DNA of 64,000 bases from Jejudonia soesokkakensis (GCF_042664795.1 NZ_JBHTBN010000002.1:124001-188000), one strand, 5' to 3'; counted from the stretch's first letter, positions 32,214 to 41,368 are shown. The notes: generated by a model not told the origin, from the sequence alone. Numbers and translations are program-made.

Positions 32214-33449
32214 GTGAATTTAGAATTTTTTATCGCCAGACGTATCATCACGTCCAAAGACCATAAAAGTAATATTTCGGCACCGATAATAAAAATTGCC
32301 ATTACCGCAATTGTACTTGGGTTTGTGGTTATGTTGGTTTCTATTGCGACGGGTGTCGGACTCCAAAAAAAGATCAAAGAAAAAGTCTCTGCCTTTAATG
32401 GTGATATTGTGATTACCAACTACGATACCAACTTCTCAAACGATTCTGGTATCCCAATTAGTATCAATCAGCCGTTTTATCCCGAATTTAAATCTGTTAA
32501 CGGAATTCGCCACGTGCAAGCGACGGCTTTAAAAGGAGGCGTAATTCGTACCGAAACCGATTTTGAAGGAGTGGTTGTTAAAGGTGTGGGAGCCGATTAT
32601 AACTGGGAGTATTTTGAAGAATTTCTAACTGAAGGCAACTTGCCCGATCTCTCTGGAGACCTGAATAGCGAATCATTAATTTCGCAATATCTTGCCAATC
32701 GCCTCGGATTTAAAGTAGGGGACAAGGTACGTACCTATTTTCTCAATACCGATAGTTCCAAAGCACCACGAAGCAGAGCATTTGTGGTTTCAGGAATTTA
32801 TGATAGTGGCTTTCTCGAATTTGATCAACAGTTTATGATGGCAGATATTCGGCACGTTCAACGACTTAATAATTGGGAAGATACACTGGTGGGAAGCTTT
32901 GAACTTTTTGTCGAAGATTTTGATGAGATCAATGAGGTTGCCAATCAAGTGTACACCGAAATTCCTAGCGACCTCGATGCGGTTTCGATCCGCGACAAAT
33001 ACTACTCGATCTTTGAGTGGACCGACCTGTTCGATTTCAATATCGCCCTTATTATTGGTATCATGATTTTGGTCGCAGGGATTAACATGATCACAGCCTT
33101 GCTCGTATTAATTCTGGAACGTACACAAATGATAGGAATTTTAAAAGCACTGGGAAGCACAGATTGGAGCGTTCGAAAGGTATTTTTATACAATGCGATG
33201 TATTTGATTGGCGTCGGACTTTTCTGGGGAAATCTTATTGGTATTGGTTTATTATTAATTCAAAAATATTTTAAAGTTATTACACTCAATCCACAAACCT
33301 ACTATGTTACCGAAGCTCCTGTCTATTTTGATGTTGGCTATATAGTGTTGTTAAACATTGGAACTTTTCTGCTATGTCTAGTAATGTTATTGGTGCCATC
33401 GTATATTATTTCAAAAATATCTCCTGTAAAGGCGATCCGATTTGAATAA
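32214..33449 (+). CDS. ABC transporter permease, LolC/E or FtsX-type
   Basis: A 411-residue protein starting at GTG 32214, the only start before the first membrane segment; a longer reading would overlap the divergent NamZ gene deeply. It has one N-terminal membrane segment (about residues 20-45), a large periplasmic domain (about 50-270), and three more segments with the FtsX signature GINMITALLVLILERTQMIG near 290. Members extract lipoproteins from, or move substrates across, the inner membrane with an ATPase made elsewhere. The two starts are 7 bases apart on opposite strands. Confidence 0.82.
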   Translation: MNLEFFIARRIITSKDHKSNISAPIIKIAITAIVLGFVVMLVSIATGVGLQKKIKEKVSAFNGDIVITNYDTNFSNDSGIPISINQPFYPEFKSVNGIRHVQATALKGGVIRTETDFEGVVVKGVGADYNWEYFEEFLTEGNLPDLSGDLNSESLISQYLANRLGFKVGDKVRTYFLNTDSSKAPRSRAFVVSGIYDSGFLEFDQQFMMADIRHVQRLNNWEDTLVGSFELFVEDFDEINEVANQVYTEIPSDLDAVSIRDKYYSIFEWTDLFDFNIALIIGIMILVAGINMITALLVLILERTQMIGILKALGSTDWSVRKVFLYNAMYLIGVGLFWGNLIGIGLLLIQKYFKVITLNPQTYYVTEAPVYFDVGYIVLLNIGTFLLCLVMLLVPSYIISKISPVKAIRFE

Positions 33450-33582
33450 CTTGGGCGCTCCCCACTCACTCACTGCCTTCGTTCTGGGTCAGGCTATCCG
33501 CTATATCCAAGACTTAAAAAACGTCTTGGGATGCCGCTGCTATCCTTAGCGCAAAATCCTTGCACTTCACATCCCTAAAACG
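33450..33582. repeat. REP-like palindromic stretch upstream of cystathionine beta-synthase
   Basis: Contains AAGACTTAAAAAACGTCTT and a pair of similar phrases GGCTATCCGC / GCTGCTATCC, of the kind repeated between Flavobacteriaceae genes. No frame supported. Confidence 0.5.
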
Positions 33583-33590
33583 TACCTTTG
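33560..33590 (+). promoter_or_regulatory. Promoter of the cystathionine beta-synthase gene
   Basis: TTG at 33560-33562, 20 bases, then TACCTTTG at 33583-33590: exact Bacteroidota spacing and -7 fit, 18 bases before the ATG at 33609. Confidence 0.75.
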
Positions 33591-33608
33591 CCGTCTCTAA
33601 AAAAGACT

Positions 33609-34967
33609 ATGGAATACGCAAAAAATATATTGGAAACTATTGGGAATACGCCTTTAGTGAAGATCAATAAACTGGCCGAAGAAATTCCGGCACTGGTACT
33701 CGCCAAATACGAAACCTTTAACCCTGGCAACTCGGTAAAAGATCGTATGGCAGTGAAGATGATTGAAGATGCCGAAGCAGATGGTCGCCTCCAACCTGGC
33801 GGTACCATCATTGAAGGAACCAGCGGAAACACAGGAATGGGATTGGCTCTGGCTGCGATTGTCAAAGGCTACAAGATGGTATGTGTGATTAGTGATAAGC
33901 AGAGCAAGGAAAAAATGGACATCCTCCGTGCGGTAGGTAGTAAGGTAATCGTTTGCCCCACCAATGTAGAACCGGATGATCCCCGATCGTACTACTCGAC
34001 TTCAAAACGCCTTGCCGAAGAAACACCTAATAGCTGGTATGTGAATCAGTATGACAACCCAAGCAACGCTGCAGCACATTATGAAAGTACTGGACCAGAG
34101 ATCTGGAAACAAACCGATGGAGAAGTTACCCATTTTGTAGTAGGAGTAGGAACTGGTGGAACCATTAGCGGGGTGGGTAAATACCTAAAAGAACAAAATC
34201 CGAATGTAAAAGTTTGGGGAATTGATACTTACGGAAGTGTCTTTAAAAAATACCACGAGACAGGAGTTTTTGACGAAAACGAGATCTATCCATATATTAC
34301 CGAAGGCATCGGAGAAGATATTTTACCAAAGAATGTAGATTTTTCAGTCATTGATGGTTTTGAAAAGGTTACCGATAAAGATGCGGCCATCTATACGCAA
34401 AAGCTATCAAAAGTTGAAGGAATGTTTTTAGGGAATTCAGCAGGAGCAGCGATGAAGGGACTCCTTCAGCTAAAAGATAAGTTTACTAAAGACGATGTAG
34501 TAGTCGTATTATTCCATGACCATGGAAGTCGCTATGTAGGTAAAATGTATAATGACGAGTGGATGCGCGATCGCGGATTTATAGAAGACGAAGCAACGGT
34601 TGCAGAGGACCTTATTAAAGATCATGCAGATAAACCTTTAATTACAGTAAAAACCGAAGAGTTAGTTTCTCACGCCATTGAGCGCATGAAACAATTTAAG
34701 ATCTCACAGATTCCTGTAGAAGATACCACAGGTTTTGTAGGAGCCTTAGATGAAACAGATCTACTTCGAAAGTATCTGGAAAATAAGGACATTTCTAACT
34801 TGCCAATTAAAGAAGTGATGCACAAACCGTTTCCTATTGTAAAACGAAGCACTCCCATTGAAGAAGTATCTAAACTGATACATAAAGAAAACAATGCAGT
34901 ATTGGTAGCTCTTGAAAATGGAAGCTACCATATTATTACAAAGCATGATATTATAAGTGCCTTGTAA
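33609..34967 (+). CDS. Cystathionine beta-synthase with CBS pair
   Basis: A 452-residue PLP enzyme that joins serine with homocysteine to give cystathionine, in transsulphuration. The catalytic part (about 1-320) has NPGNSVKDRMAV with the PLP lysine (Lys44), the TSGNTGMG phosphate loop and GTGGTISGVGKY. A C-terminal pair of CBS domains (about 335-450) may bind an adenosyl ligand. An O-acetylserine sulfhydrylase side activity is possible. ATG 33609 is chosen over an upstream in-frame start because it fits the promoter and the family start. Confidence 0.9.
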   Translation: MEYAKNILETIGNTPLVKINKLAEEIPALVLAKYETFNPGNSVKDRMAVKMIEDAEADGRLQPGGTIIEGTSGNTGMGLALAAIVKGYKMVCVISDKQSKEKMDILRAVGSKVIVCPTNVEPDDPRSYYSTSKRLAEETPNSWYVNQYDNPSNAAAHYESTGPEIWKQTDGEVTHFVVGVGTGGTISGVGKYLKEQNPNVKVWGIDTYGSVFKKYHETGVFDENEIYPYITEGIGEDILPKNVDFSVIDGFEKVTDKDAAIYTQKLSKVEGMFLGNSAGAAMKGLLQLKDKFTKDDVVVVLFHDHGSRYVGKMYNDEWMRDRGFIEDEATVAEDLIKDHADKPLITVKTEELVSHAIERMKQFKISQIPVEDTTGFVGALDETDLLRKYLENKDISNLPIKEVMHKPFPIVKRSTPIEEVSKLIHKENNAVLVALENGSYHIITKHDIISAL

Positions 34968-34987
34968 TTAAAACCTATAATTGGTTT

Positions 34988-35020
34988 AAAATCCCGCTTC
35001 TCTAAGCGGGATTTTTTTTA
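34988..35020 (+). terminator. Rho-independent terminator after CBS gene
   Basis: ATCCCGCTT-CTCT-AAGCGGGAT followed by a run of T at 35012 onward. Confidence 0.9.
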
Positions 35021-35055
35021 TCTTTAAGGTTCTCCCCGGTTGGCGCGCCAACTAT

Positions 35056-36324
35056 ATGAAGGAAGACTTTTTACATTATGTCTGGAAATTTCAGAAATTT
35101 GAAATAGCACAGCTTACTACTACAACCAACGAGTTGCTTACAATTAGTAACGCAGGGCAACACAATGCCAACTCGGGACCTGATTTCTTTAATGCCAGAA
35201 TTACAATAGGTAATCAGCAATGGGCAGGAAATGTGGAATTACATATAAAAGCTTCAGACTGGTATGTCCATCAGCATGAAAAAGATGTAGCATATGATTC
35301 GGTGATTCTACATGTGGTTTGGGAATACGATGCTGATATCTTCCGAAGGGATGGCACAACAATTCCAACGATTGTTTTAAAAGAAATTGTTTTACCAGAA
35401 GCTACTTCCAATTACCAAAATCTATTTACAAAAGAGTATCAGTTTATAACCTGTGAGCAGTCCATCGCAACAGTTTCAGAATTTACACTTAGTAATTGGA
35501 TTGAACGGTTGTATTTTGAGCGTTTGGAAAAACGATCGTTAGCGATTAACAGAGAAGTAGAAACCCTTCAGTATGATTGGGAAGCCTTACTTTTTAGAAT
35601 GTTGGCAAAAGGGTTCGGACTTCAAGTTAATGGCGAAGCATTTTGGAGTATGGCTAGTTCTTTAGATTTTTCTATAGTGCGAAAATGTAAGAGCTCATTT
35701 CAGTTGGAAGCTTTATTGTTTGGACAAGCTTCATTGTTAGAAACAGAGATGGAGGACAAGTACTATCTAGCTTTGCAACGAGAGTACAGATACCTTCAGA
35801 AAAAATTTGGTGTTTCAAATGCGCATGTGATTCCGGCGAACTATTTTAGGTTGCGTCCACCTAACTTTCCAACCATACGATTGTCACAACTAGCGGGTTT
35901 GTATCATAATTCAAGCCACTTATTTTCAGAAGTAATGGCAGCAAGAAATTTGGAGCGCTTGTATGTATTATTTGATTGTAGGGCAAGTGAGTACTGGGAA
36001 ACCCATTTTAATTTTCAGGTCGTTTCAAAAAAGAAAAGCAAGCAGCTTACTAAAAAGTTCATCGATTTGTTACTTATAAATGTGGTACTTCCTGTAAAAT
36101 TCTGCTATGCTTCGTATCAGGGTCAGGATGTTTCTGAAGAGATCATTTCGTTGGCAAGTGCGATGCCTTCCGAAGAAAACACTATCCTTACAAAGTTTAA
36201 AAACATTGGTATTAGGTCAAATACTGCTTTAGAAAGTCAGGGATTACTGGAGCTTAAGAAAAATTACTGTGACCCAATTCGCTGTCTGCATTGTGCGATA
36301 GGAACCGCTATTCTAAAAAATTGA
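35056..36324 (+). CDS. DUF2851 family protein
   Basis: A 422-residue soluble protein with the DUF2851 hallmark near the N-terminus: LLTISNAGQHNANSGPDFF, ARITIGNQQWAGNVELHIKAS and DSVILHVVWEYD. The function is unknown in the family, which is confined largely to Bacteroidota. It ends 0 bases from the tail of the opposing thioredoxin-like gene, so the two converge. Confidence 0.85.
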   Translation: MKEDFLHYVWKFQKFEIAQLTTTTNELLTISNAGQHNANSGPDFFNARITIGNQQWAGNVELHIKASDWYVHQHEKDVAYDSVILHVVWEYDADIFRRDGTTIPTIVLKEIVLPEATSNYQNLFTKEYQFITCEQSIATVSEFTLSNWIERLYFERLEKRSLAINREVETLQYDWEALLFRMLAKGFGLQVNGEAFWSMASSLDFSIVRKCKSSFQLEALLFGQASLLETEMEDKYYLALQREYRYLQKKFGVSNAHVIPANYFRLRPPNFPTIRLSQLAGLYHNSSHLFSEVMAARNLERLYVLFDCRASEYWETHFNFQVVSKKKSKQLTKKFIDLLLINVVLPVKFCYASYQGQDVSEEIISLASAMPSEENTILTKFKNIGIRSNTALESQGLLELKKNYCDPIRCLHCAIGTAILKN

Positions 36325-36879
36325 TCATTTCCACTTGATATTGCAGCCTATGCTTGGTTTTTGATCTTTTCGTTGCGGATTGTTATTTAAAATGTTATCC
36401 AATGCTTCTCTAAGGTCACGACCGTTGACCGGAATGCCATTGCCCGGGCGAGAGTTGTCAAGTTGTCCTCTGTAGACCAACTTCAAGTTATCATCAAACA
36501 AATAAAAGTCTGGTGTACAAGCAGCATCATAAGCTTTAGCTATTTCCTGACTTTCATCAAATAGATATGGAAAACTAAAATTGTGTTTACGGGCGTTTTG
36601 CCACATTTCGGCCGGACCGTCCTGTGGATATTTCTCTACATCATTACTACTAATGGCAACAAAACCAAAACCAGTCACTCGATAATCATTAGCCAAACGA
36701 ACCAGTTCTTCATTCACGTGTTTTACAAATGGGCAATGATTACAGATAAACATTACGACAGTGCCTTTTTCGCCACGAACATCTTTAAGACTCACTGCCT
36801 TATTGGTAATCGTATCTAATAATGTAAAATCTGGAGCAACAGTGCCTAAAGACATCATATTTGAAGGAGTGAGGGACAT
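36325..36879 (-). CDS. Thioredoxin-like (AhpC/TSA family) protein
   Basis: A 184-residue protein with a thioredoxin fold. DFTLLDTITNKAVSLKDVRGE leads to VMFICNHCPFVKHV, where a CNHC motif (about residues 46-49) is the redox centre, and the chain ends GLPFxx-like DNSRPGNGIPVNGRDLREAL. Such proteins act as thiol-disulphide or peroxide reductases in the cytosol; the reaction here is unproven. Start ATG 36879 is the first Met of the family. Confidence 0.83.
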   Translation of the reverse strand: MSLTPSNMMSLGTVAPDFTLLDTITNKAVSLKDVRGEKGTVVMFICNHCPFVKHVNEELVRLANDYRVTGFGFVAISSNDVEKYPQDGPAEMWQNARKHNFSFPYLFDESQEIAKAYDAACTPDFYLFDDNLKLVYRGQLDNSRPGNGIPVNGRDLREALDNILNNNPQRKDQKPSIGCNIKWK

Positions 36880-37022
36880 AGTAAGAAATTTAATGATTAG
36901 TTGTAAAAGTACGGTTAAAGTTACAAAGTATGGTTTTTGATATTGCGTCTAAATTATTAAACATTTTATAATTTTTTGAATTTGAACAGTAACTCTTGTA
37001 TCTTTAAATAAAACAAAATAAC

Positions 37023-37331
37023 ATGAAAGAATCATATAGTTCTTTGTCGGTTGCGATAGAAGATTTAAAAAGAGAAGGATATACTGAAGACTTTAATCTC
37101 ATTGAAGAGGGAATCAAGTCAAAAGGGTTAAAAAGAGAATGGAAAGCTGAAGGATTGGATGTAGTGAAATTTTACCGCTTTGAAGGAATGACCAACCCTG
37201 GGGATAATACAATATTGTACGCTATTAAAACTGCAGACGGGCATAAAGGTTTATTGGTCGATGCGTATGGAGCCGATAGCGGCCCTATCTCGAAAGAAAT
37301 GATCGAGAAACTACGAATCAATCATGAGTAA
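37023..37331 (+). CDS. Small conserved Bacteroidota protein (mis-named PRPP synthetase)
   Basis: A 102-residue soluble protein with a helical N-terminus and a strand-rich C-terminus (FYRFEGMTNPGDNTILYAI, KGLLVDAYGAD). Homologues are often labelled phosphoribosylpyrophosphate synthetase, but it is a third of the needed length and has no PRPP motif. Its stop overlaps the start of the next gene by 8 bp, so they are likely co-translated. Function unknown. Confidence 0.75.
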   Translation: MKESYSSLSVAIEDLKREGYTEDFNLIEEGIKSKGLKREWKAEGLDVVKFYRFEGMTNPGDNTILYAIKTADGHKGLLVDAYGADSGPISKEMIEKLRINHE

Positions 37332-37662
37332 GAAGTTGTCCTGGACCGATTTTGAGAAAGTTGATATGCGGGTAGGAACCATTATCGAAGTAAATGATTT
37401 TCCCGAAGCCCGAAATTCGTCCTACCAATTACATATTGATTTTGGTGCCGAAATAGGCATTAAGAAAACATCTGCTCAAATTACCACATTGTATAAAAAA
37501 GAAGATCTTCTTGGAAAGCAGCTTGTGGCTGTAGTAAATTTTCCACCAAAACAAATCGCTAGTTTTATGAGTGAATGTCTTGTTTTGGGTGCTGTAAATG
37601 GAAAAGATGTCACCTTATTACATCCTGGACTTAAAGTTAAGAATGGATTACGAATATCCTAA
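37324..37662 (+). CDS. CsaA-like tRNA-binding protein
   Basis: A 112-residue protein of the tRNA-binding OB-fold family: FEKVDMRVGTIIEVNDFPEAR at the N-terminus, then the strands GKQLVAVVNFPPKQIASFMSECLVLGA and the C-terminal LLHPGLKVKNGLRI. It binds tRNA in homologues, and CsaA has chaperone-like activity. It overlaps the gene before it by 8 bp. Confidence 0.88.
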   Translation: MSKKLSWTDFEKVDMRVGTIIEVNDFPEARNSSYQLHIDFGAEIGIKKTSAQITTLYKKEDLLGKQLVAVVNFPPKQIASFMSECLVLGAVNGKDVTLLHPGLKVKNGLRIS

Positions 37663-38862
37663 AACTTCTATTTTAAAATATTTATAAATTCCTAGGAAAG
37701 GTCCTATGGCCAAAATCATAAATAGATACGGTATTGGGATGGCTGTAGAAAGAAAGGAAAGCAATTGAATACTAATAATTGTGATTGCAAAACCCATACA
37801 ATTTACTATGGTTAGAGCGGTTCCTTTTATAGTTGGCGTAGCATTATTTGCTACTAAAGTTGAAAACAAAGGACTGTCTGCAATCACTACCATACCCCAT
37901 AACATTAGAATTCCTAAAAAGAGAAATGGTGGTAACTCAAATAATAGAGGAGAAGCAAGGCACAAAACTCCAGAAATACATAATGAAGCATAGGCAACTT
38001 TTTTAATCCCCTTTCTTGCTGAAAGAAAACCTCCCAAAATACACCCCAAACTACCAGCAGCGATGATTAGGAACGTCCATAAAGAGCTATTGATAGCAGT
38101 TTCTGGATTCTGAAGGTCATATGTTGCCAGAAAAACAGGTATAAAAGCCCAGAATGCATACAGTTCCCACATGTGTCCAAAATAGCCAACCGCAGCGTGT
38201 CTGAATTTTTTATTTTTAAAAACATGTATAAACGCAGAAAGTTTTAGCTTTTGAGCAGCCTCTCTGTAGGGTCCATTTGGAACAAGAAATCCAATACAGA
38301 GTCCTCCTAGCATAGCTATAATTGAGATGCAGATAGTAATAATTTTCCAGGAAGTTTCAGAAAAAAAAGTGACTAGTAGGTGTGGAAAAGCAGTTCCCAA
38401 TACCAATGCAGCTACGAGAAAGCTTAAAGAAATTCCGAGGCTTTTTTTAAAATAATCTGCAGCGATTTTCATTCCTACAGGATAAATCCCGGCAAGAAAA
38501 AAACCAACCAAAAAACGAATCAAGAGGAGCGAAGTGAGTATATTTCCTTCCCAAAGTGTGGCTAAATTTAGAAAAGCGCCCAGCATGGCACAGCCTAAAA
38601 ATACCTTTGAAGGAGAAAAGCGATCTGAAATAGTAAATATGGCAAATACCAATGTTCCAATAATAAAACCTAGCTGAACTGCTGAGGTTAAATTTCCCAA
38701 TTCATTTTCCTCTAATTGAAAGACACTGATTAACTGTGTAAGTATCCCATTCGTAGCAAACCACAAAGCAGTACCGCAAAATTGAGAAAATATAATTATG
38801 GAAAGTATGTATGGAGGAATCCGCACAATGAAGTTATCTTTTTTCGGGTGGAATGTGTCCAT
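37648..38862 (-). CDS. MFS transporter
   Basis: A 404-residue major facilitator with 12 predicted membrane segments, beginning MDTFHPKKDNFIVRIPPYIL and with loop 2-3 sequences (GSRFSPSKV type, here SDRFSPSKVFLG). Export or uptake substrate unknown. Start ATG 38862 overlaps the DUF1272 gene by 29 bp. Its tail overlaps the CsaA gene on the other strand by 15 bp. Confidence 0.82.
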   Translation of the reverse strand: MDTFHPKKDNFIVRIPPYILSIIIFSQFCGTALWFATNGILTQLISVFQLEENELGNLTSAVQLGFIIGTLVFAIFTISDRFSPSKVFLGCAMLGAFLNLATLWEGNILTSLLLIRFLVGFFLAGIYPVGMKIAADYFKKSLGISLSFLVAALVLGTAFPHLLVTFFSETSWKIITICISIIAMLGGLCIGFLVPNGPYREAAQKLKLSAFIHVFKNKKFRHAAVGYFGHMWELYAFWAFIPVFLATYDLQNPETAINSSLWTFLIIAAGSLGCILGGFLSARKGIKKVAYASLCISGVLCLASPLLFELPPFLFLGILMLWGMVVIADSPLFSTLVANNATPTIKGTALTIVNCMGFAITIISIQLLSFLSTAIPIPYLFMILAIGPFLGIYKYFKIEVLGYS

Positions 38863-39124
38863 AATCACTGAATTGCTGATGGGTGATTTTTAGATCCTTC
38901 GGATCGAAAATTACAGTAGTAGCAGCAGGATGTTTGTCAATATGATAAGAAGGCCTTATAGGTCTAGGAGTTAAGTTTCCTGTGCAATTAGGACAAATAT
39001 TTTTAAACAATTTCTGCGCGCACGTAGTACAATAGGTACATTCAAAAGAACAAATCATCGCTTGAATACTATTGTAGGGAAGTTTTTTATTACAATGTTC
39101 ACAAGAAGGGCGAATTTCTAACAT
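38834..39124 (-). CDS. DUF1272 zinc-ribbon protein
   Basis: A 96-residue protein with three CxxC-type pairs: CEHCNKKLP (9-17), CSFECTYCTTC (27-37) and CPNCTGNL (about 50-57), followed by PRPIRP. The family is small, with zinc binding assumed. It comes first in a unit with the MFS gene. Confidence 0.83.
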   Translation of the reverse strand: MLEIRPSCEHCNKKLPYNSIQAMICSFECTYCTTCAQKLFKNICPNCTGNLTPRPIRPSYHIDKHPAATTVIFDPKDLKITHQQFSDYGHIPPEKR

Positions 39125-39184
39125 ATGCTCACTTTTATATAAGGTCTAAAGATACACTAAATTGTTAAATTAATGTTAATATAG

Positions 39185-39203
39185 TACTATGCATTGCAAA
39201 GTA
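39185..39203. promoter_or_regulatory. Dyad-symmetric operator candidate
   Basis: TACTATGCA-T-TGCAAAGTA, one mismatch in the dyad. It resembles PadR-type operator sites of Bacteroidota (TACTTTGCA half sites). It lies 60 bases upstream of the first small-peptide gene. The binding protein is unknown. Confidence 0.5.
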
Positions 39204-39262
39204 GTGTAACAAAAAAGGTAGTTGGGTCGTCTATATAGTATAACCGAATAAATAAAAAAACT

Positions 39263-39352
39263 ATGAGAACCTTAAACACCGATCAATTAACAAGCAGAGT
39301 AGCTACTTTAAAAGCATATACCTGGAACCTGAAGCGACGTCACCGACTTTAA
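39263..39352 (+). CDS. Short basic peptide gene, copy 1
   Basis: A 29-residue peptide starting MRTLNTDQLTSRVATLK and ending WNLKRRHRL. It is nearly the same as the next peptide (six differences), with the same start and stop placement. That argues for selection on the protein rather than chance. It is rich in Arg, Lys and Thr and has no membrane segment. No family recognised. Confidence 0.7.
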   Translation: MRTLNTDQLTSRVATLKAYTWNLKRRHRL

Positions 39353-39403
39353 TTGCTTCTAAAGAACTTACAAAATTATTCATCAATCAAAAATCAATCT
39401 ATC

Positions 39404-39493
39404 ATGAGAACATTAAACAACAATCAATTAACAAGTAGAGTAGCCACTTCAAAGGCGTATGCCTGGAATCTGAAGCGTCGCTACAGACTCTAA
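39404..39493 (+). CDS. Short basic peptide gene, copy 2
   Basis: A 29-residue peptide (MRTLNNNQLTSRVATSK...WNLKRRYRL), a tandem duplicate of the peptide 51 bases upstream. Most differences are at positions 6, 7, 16, 20 and 27, with the core MRTLN..QLTSRVAT.KAY.WNLKRR.RL kept. A ribosome-binding-like purine stretch is absent, as is usual in the phylum. Confidence 0.7.
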   Translation: MRTLNNNQLTSRVATSKAYAWNLKRRYRL

Positions 39494-39520
39494 AAGCAGG
39501 AACAACCAAAATCAGTCACT

Positions 39521-39658
39521 ATGAAATCTGCTTCGAGAGTATTTAAAAAAAGACAGCTGGAGAGTACCAGACGACAATGTATTGTTGGTGCAACTTGCAT
39601 GCTCGCTAAACACCTAGGTGACCCCTTATACAAGCGTATTCAATTACGGGAATATTAA
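39521..39658 (+). CDS. Short basic peptide gene, third member
   Basis: A 45-residue peptide (MKSASRVFKKRQLESTRRQC..., ending RIQLREY), 27 bases after copy 2. It is strongly basic in the first half and contains two Cys. Not clearly homologous to the two before it, but it shares the transcript and lies before a terminator. Confidence 0.6.
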   Translation: MKSASRVFKKRQLESTRRQCIVGATCMLAKHLGDPLYKRIQLREY

Positions 39659-39681
39659 AACAAAAAACCCAACCAAAAACT

Positions 39682-39718
39682 AAAACTGAAAAGTCTATCG
39701 ACGCTTTTCAGTTTTTTT
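39682..39718 (+). terminator. Terminator after the short-peptide cluster
   Basis: AACTGAAAAG...CTTTTCAGTT followed by a run of T. It marks the end of the transcript of the three peptides. Confidence 0.85.
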
Positions 39719-39728
39719 ATGACTATAA

Positions 39729-41348
39729 TTAAACCTCACTGTCTAATAAATCAGTTGCCACATGATATCTAGGGTCTTCGATCGAATCATTAATAATGGT
39801 TTCAAATTCTGGATTCCATTTTAATAAGATTGTTTTACAGTCCGGACTTAAATGTGTTAGGGTTACTTTTTTCCCGTTGTCGATATATTTATTAGCGATA
39901 TTCCGAAGGGCTTCCACACCACTGTGATCATTGATTTGTGATTCGATAAAGTCAATTTCAATATGCTCAGGATCGTTGGCTACGTCAAATTTTTTATTAA
40001 AAGCCGAGGTTGATCCGAAGAATAGGGGACCCCAAATTTCATATACTTTCGTGCCATCTTCTTTGATGCGTTTTCTAGCTCTAATCATGGTTGCACTCTT
40101 CCAGGCAAAGGATAAGGCGCTCATGATAACCCCAGCAATGACGGCTATTGCCAAATCCTGCCAAACTGTGATTGCCGAAACTGCAATTAACACAATGGCA
40201 TCTGTCAACGGAATTTTATGTAGAATTCTAAAACTACTCCAAGCAAAAGTTCCAATTACTACCATAAACATTACTCCTACCAGGGCTGCAATAGGAATTT
40301 GTTCTATCAAGGGAGCTCCAAATAAGACAAAACAAAGTAATGCGACTGCCGCCACAGCTCCAGAGAGTCGTCCACGACCTCCAGAGTTAATATTAATAAT
40401 AGATTGTCCTATCATTGCGCAACCACCCATGCCACCAAAAAGTCCATTCACAATGTTAGCTCCTCCTTGCGCTACACATTCACGGTTTCCGCTCCCACGG
40501 GTTTCGGTCATTTCATCAATTAGATTTAAGGTCATTAAACTTTCAATCAATCCCACAGCTGCTAAGATAAAAGCTGTTGAAAGAATCATGCTCCAGTTAT
40601 CGCCAATCGTGTAAAATAACGTAAAAATCTGATCTTGAAATGTAGGAAGCCCTCCTTCTAGGCCTGTTCCGCCACCATCTTTGATAAAGGATCCTACGGT
40701 GCTTACGTCCATCTTTCCGAAGATAACAATCCCAGCAACTACAACAATTGCGGTTAAAGCCGCAGGAATCTTTTTTGTCAGTTTTGGCAGTCCAAACATA
40801 ATTGCCATTGTAAGTGTTACTAGGCCTAACATATAGAGTAGGGTATTCCCAGACATCCATTGCATTTCGCCCCCTACATTTTCTTTAAATAAGCCTAGTT
40901 GAGATAAGAAAATTACGATGGCTAGACCATTGACAAAGCCCATCATTACAGGATGCGGAATTAAACGAACAAATTTTCCTAAACGAAGCACTCCCGCCAG
41001 AATCTGAATTCCACCTACAAATAATAAAGTGATAAACAACCATTGTAAACCTAGATTTTCTATAGGAGTAGCCAATGTCTCTCCAACTTCGTTTCCTTTA
41101 GCAATTAAGTGTACCATAACCACGGCCATAGCTCCAGTAGCTCCACTAATCATTCCGGGACGACCTCCAAAAAGAGCAGTGATGATTCCCATCATAAATG
41201 CACCATATAATCCAACAAGGGGATCAATGCCAGCTACAAAAGCAAACGCTACTGCTTCTGGAACAAGTGCTAAAGCAACTGTTAATCCTGAGAGGATATC
41301 ATTTTTTGGATTTTGTGTAAAGTTTTGTAGGGTCTTTTGTAATAACAT
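39729..41348 (-). CDS. SulP-family anion transporter with STAS domain
   Basis: A 539-residue transporter. About 11-12 membrane segments begin with LSGLTVALALVPEAVAFAFVAG, the SulP signature. A GGCAMIGQSIININSGGRGRLSG stretch lies near the middle, and a C-terminal STAS domain (about 425-530) ends the chain. Family members carry sulphate, bicarbonate or other anions; the ion cannot be named here. A TATCTTTG promoter box lies about 20 bases upstream. Confidence 0.88.
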   Translation of the reverse strand: MLLQKTLQNFTQNPKNDILSGLTVALALVPEAVAFAFVAGIDPLVGLYGAFMMGIITALFGGRPGMISGATGAMAVVMVHLIAKGNEVGETLATPIENLGLQWLFITLLFVGGIQILAGVLRLGKFVRLIPHPVMMGFVNGLAIVIFLSQLGLFKENVGGEMQWMSGNTLLYMLGLVTLTMAIMFGLPKLTKKIPAALTAIVVVAGIVIFGKMDVSTVGSFIKDGGGTGLEGGLPTFQDQIFTLFYTIGDNWSMILSTAFILAAVGLIESLMTLNLIDEMTETRGSGNRECVAQGGANIVNGLFGGMGGCAMIGQSIININSGGRGRLSGAVAAVALLCFVLFGAPLIEQIPIAALVGVMFMVVIGTFAWSSFRILHKIPLTDAIVLIAVSAITVWQDLAIAVIAGVIMSALSFAWKSATMIRARKRIKEDGTKVYEIWGPLFFGSTSAFNKKFDVANDPEHIEIDFIESQINDHSGVEALRNIANKYIDNGKKVTLTHLSPDCKTILLKWNPEFETIINDSIEDPRYHVATDLLDSEV

Positions 41349-41368
41349 AACTACTTCTTAAAAAGCGG

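Noticed and set aside
37023..37331. Phosphoribosylpyrophosphate synthetase label
   Set aside because: The product is only 102 residues long and lacks PRPP motifs.
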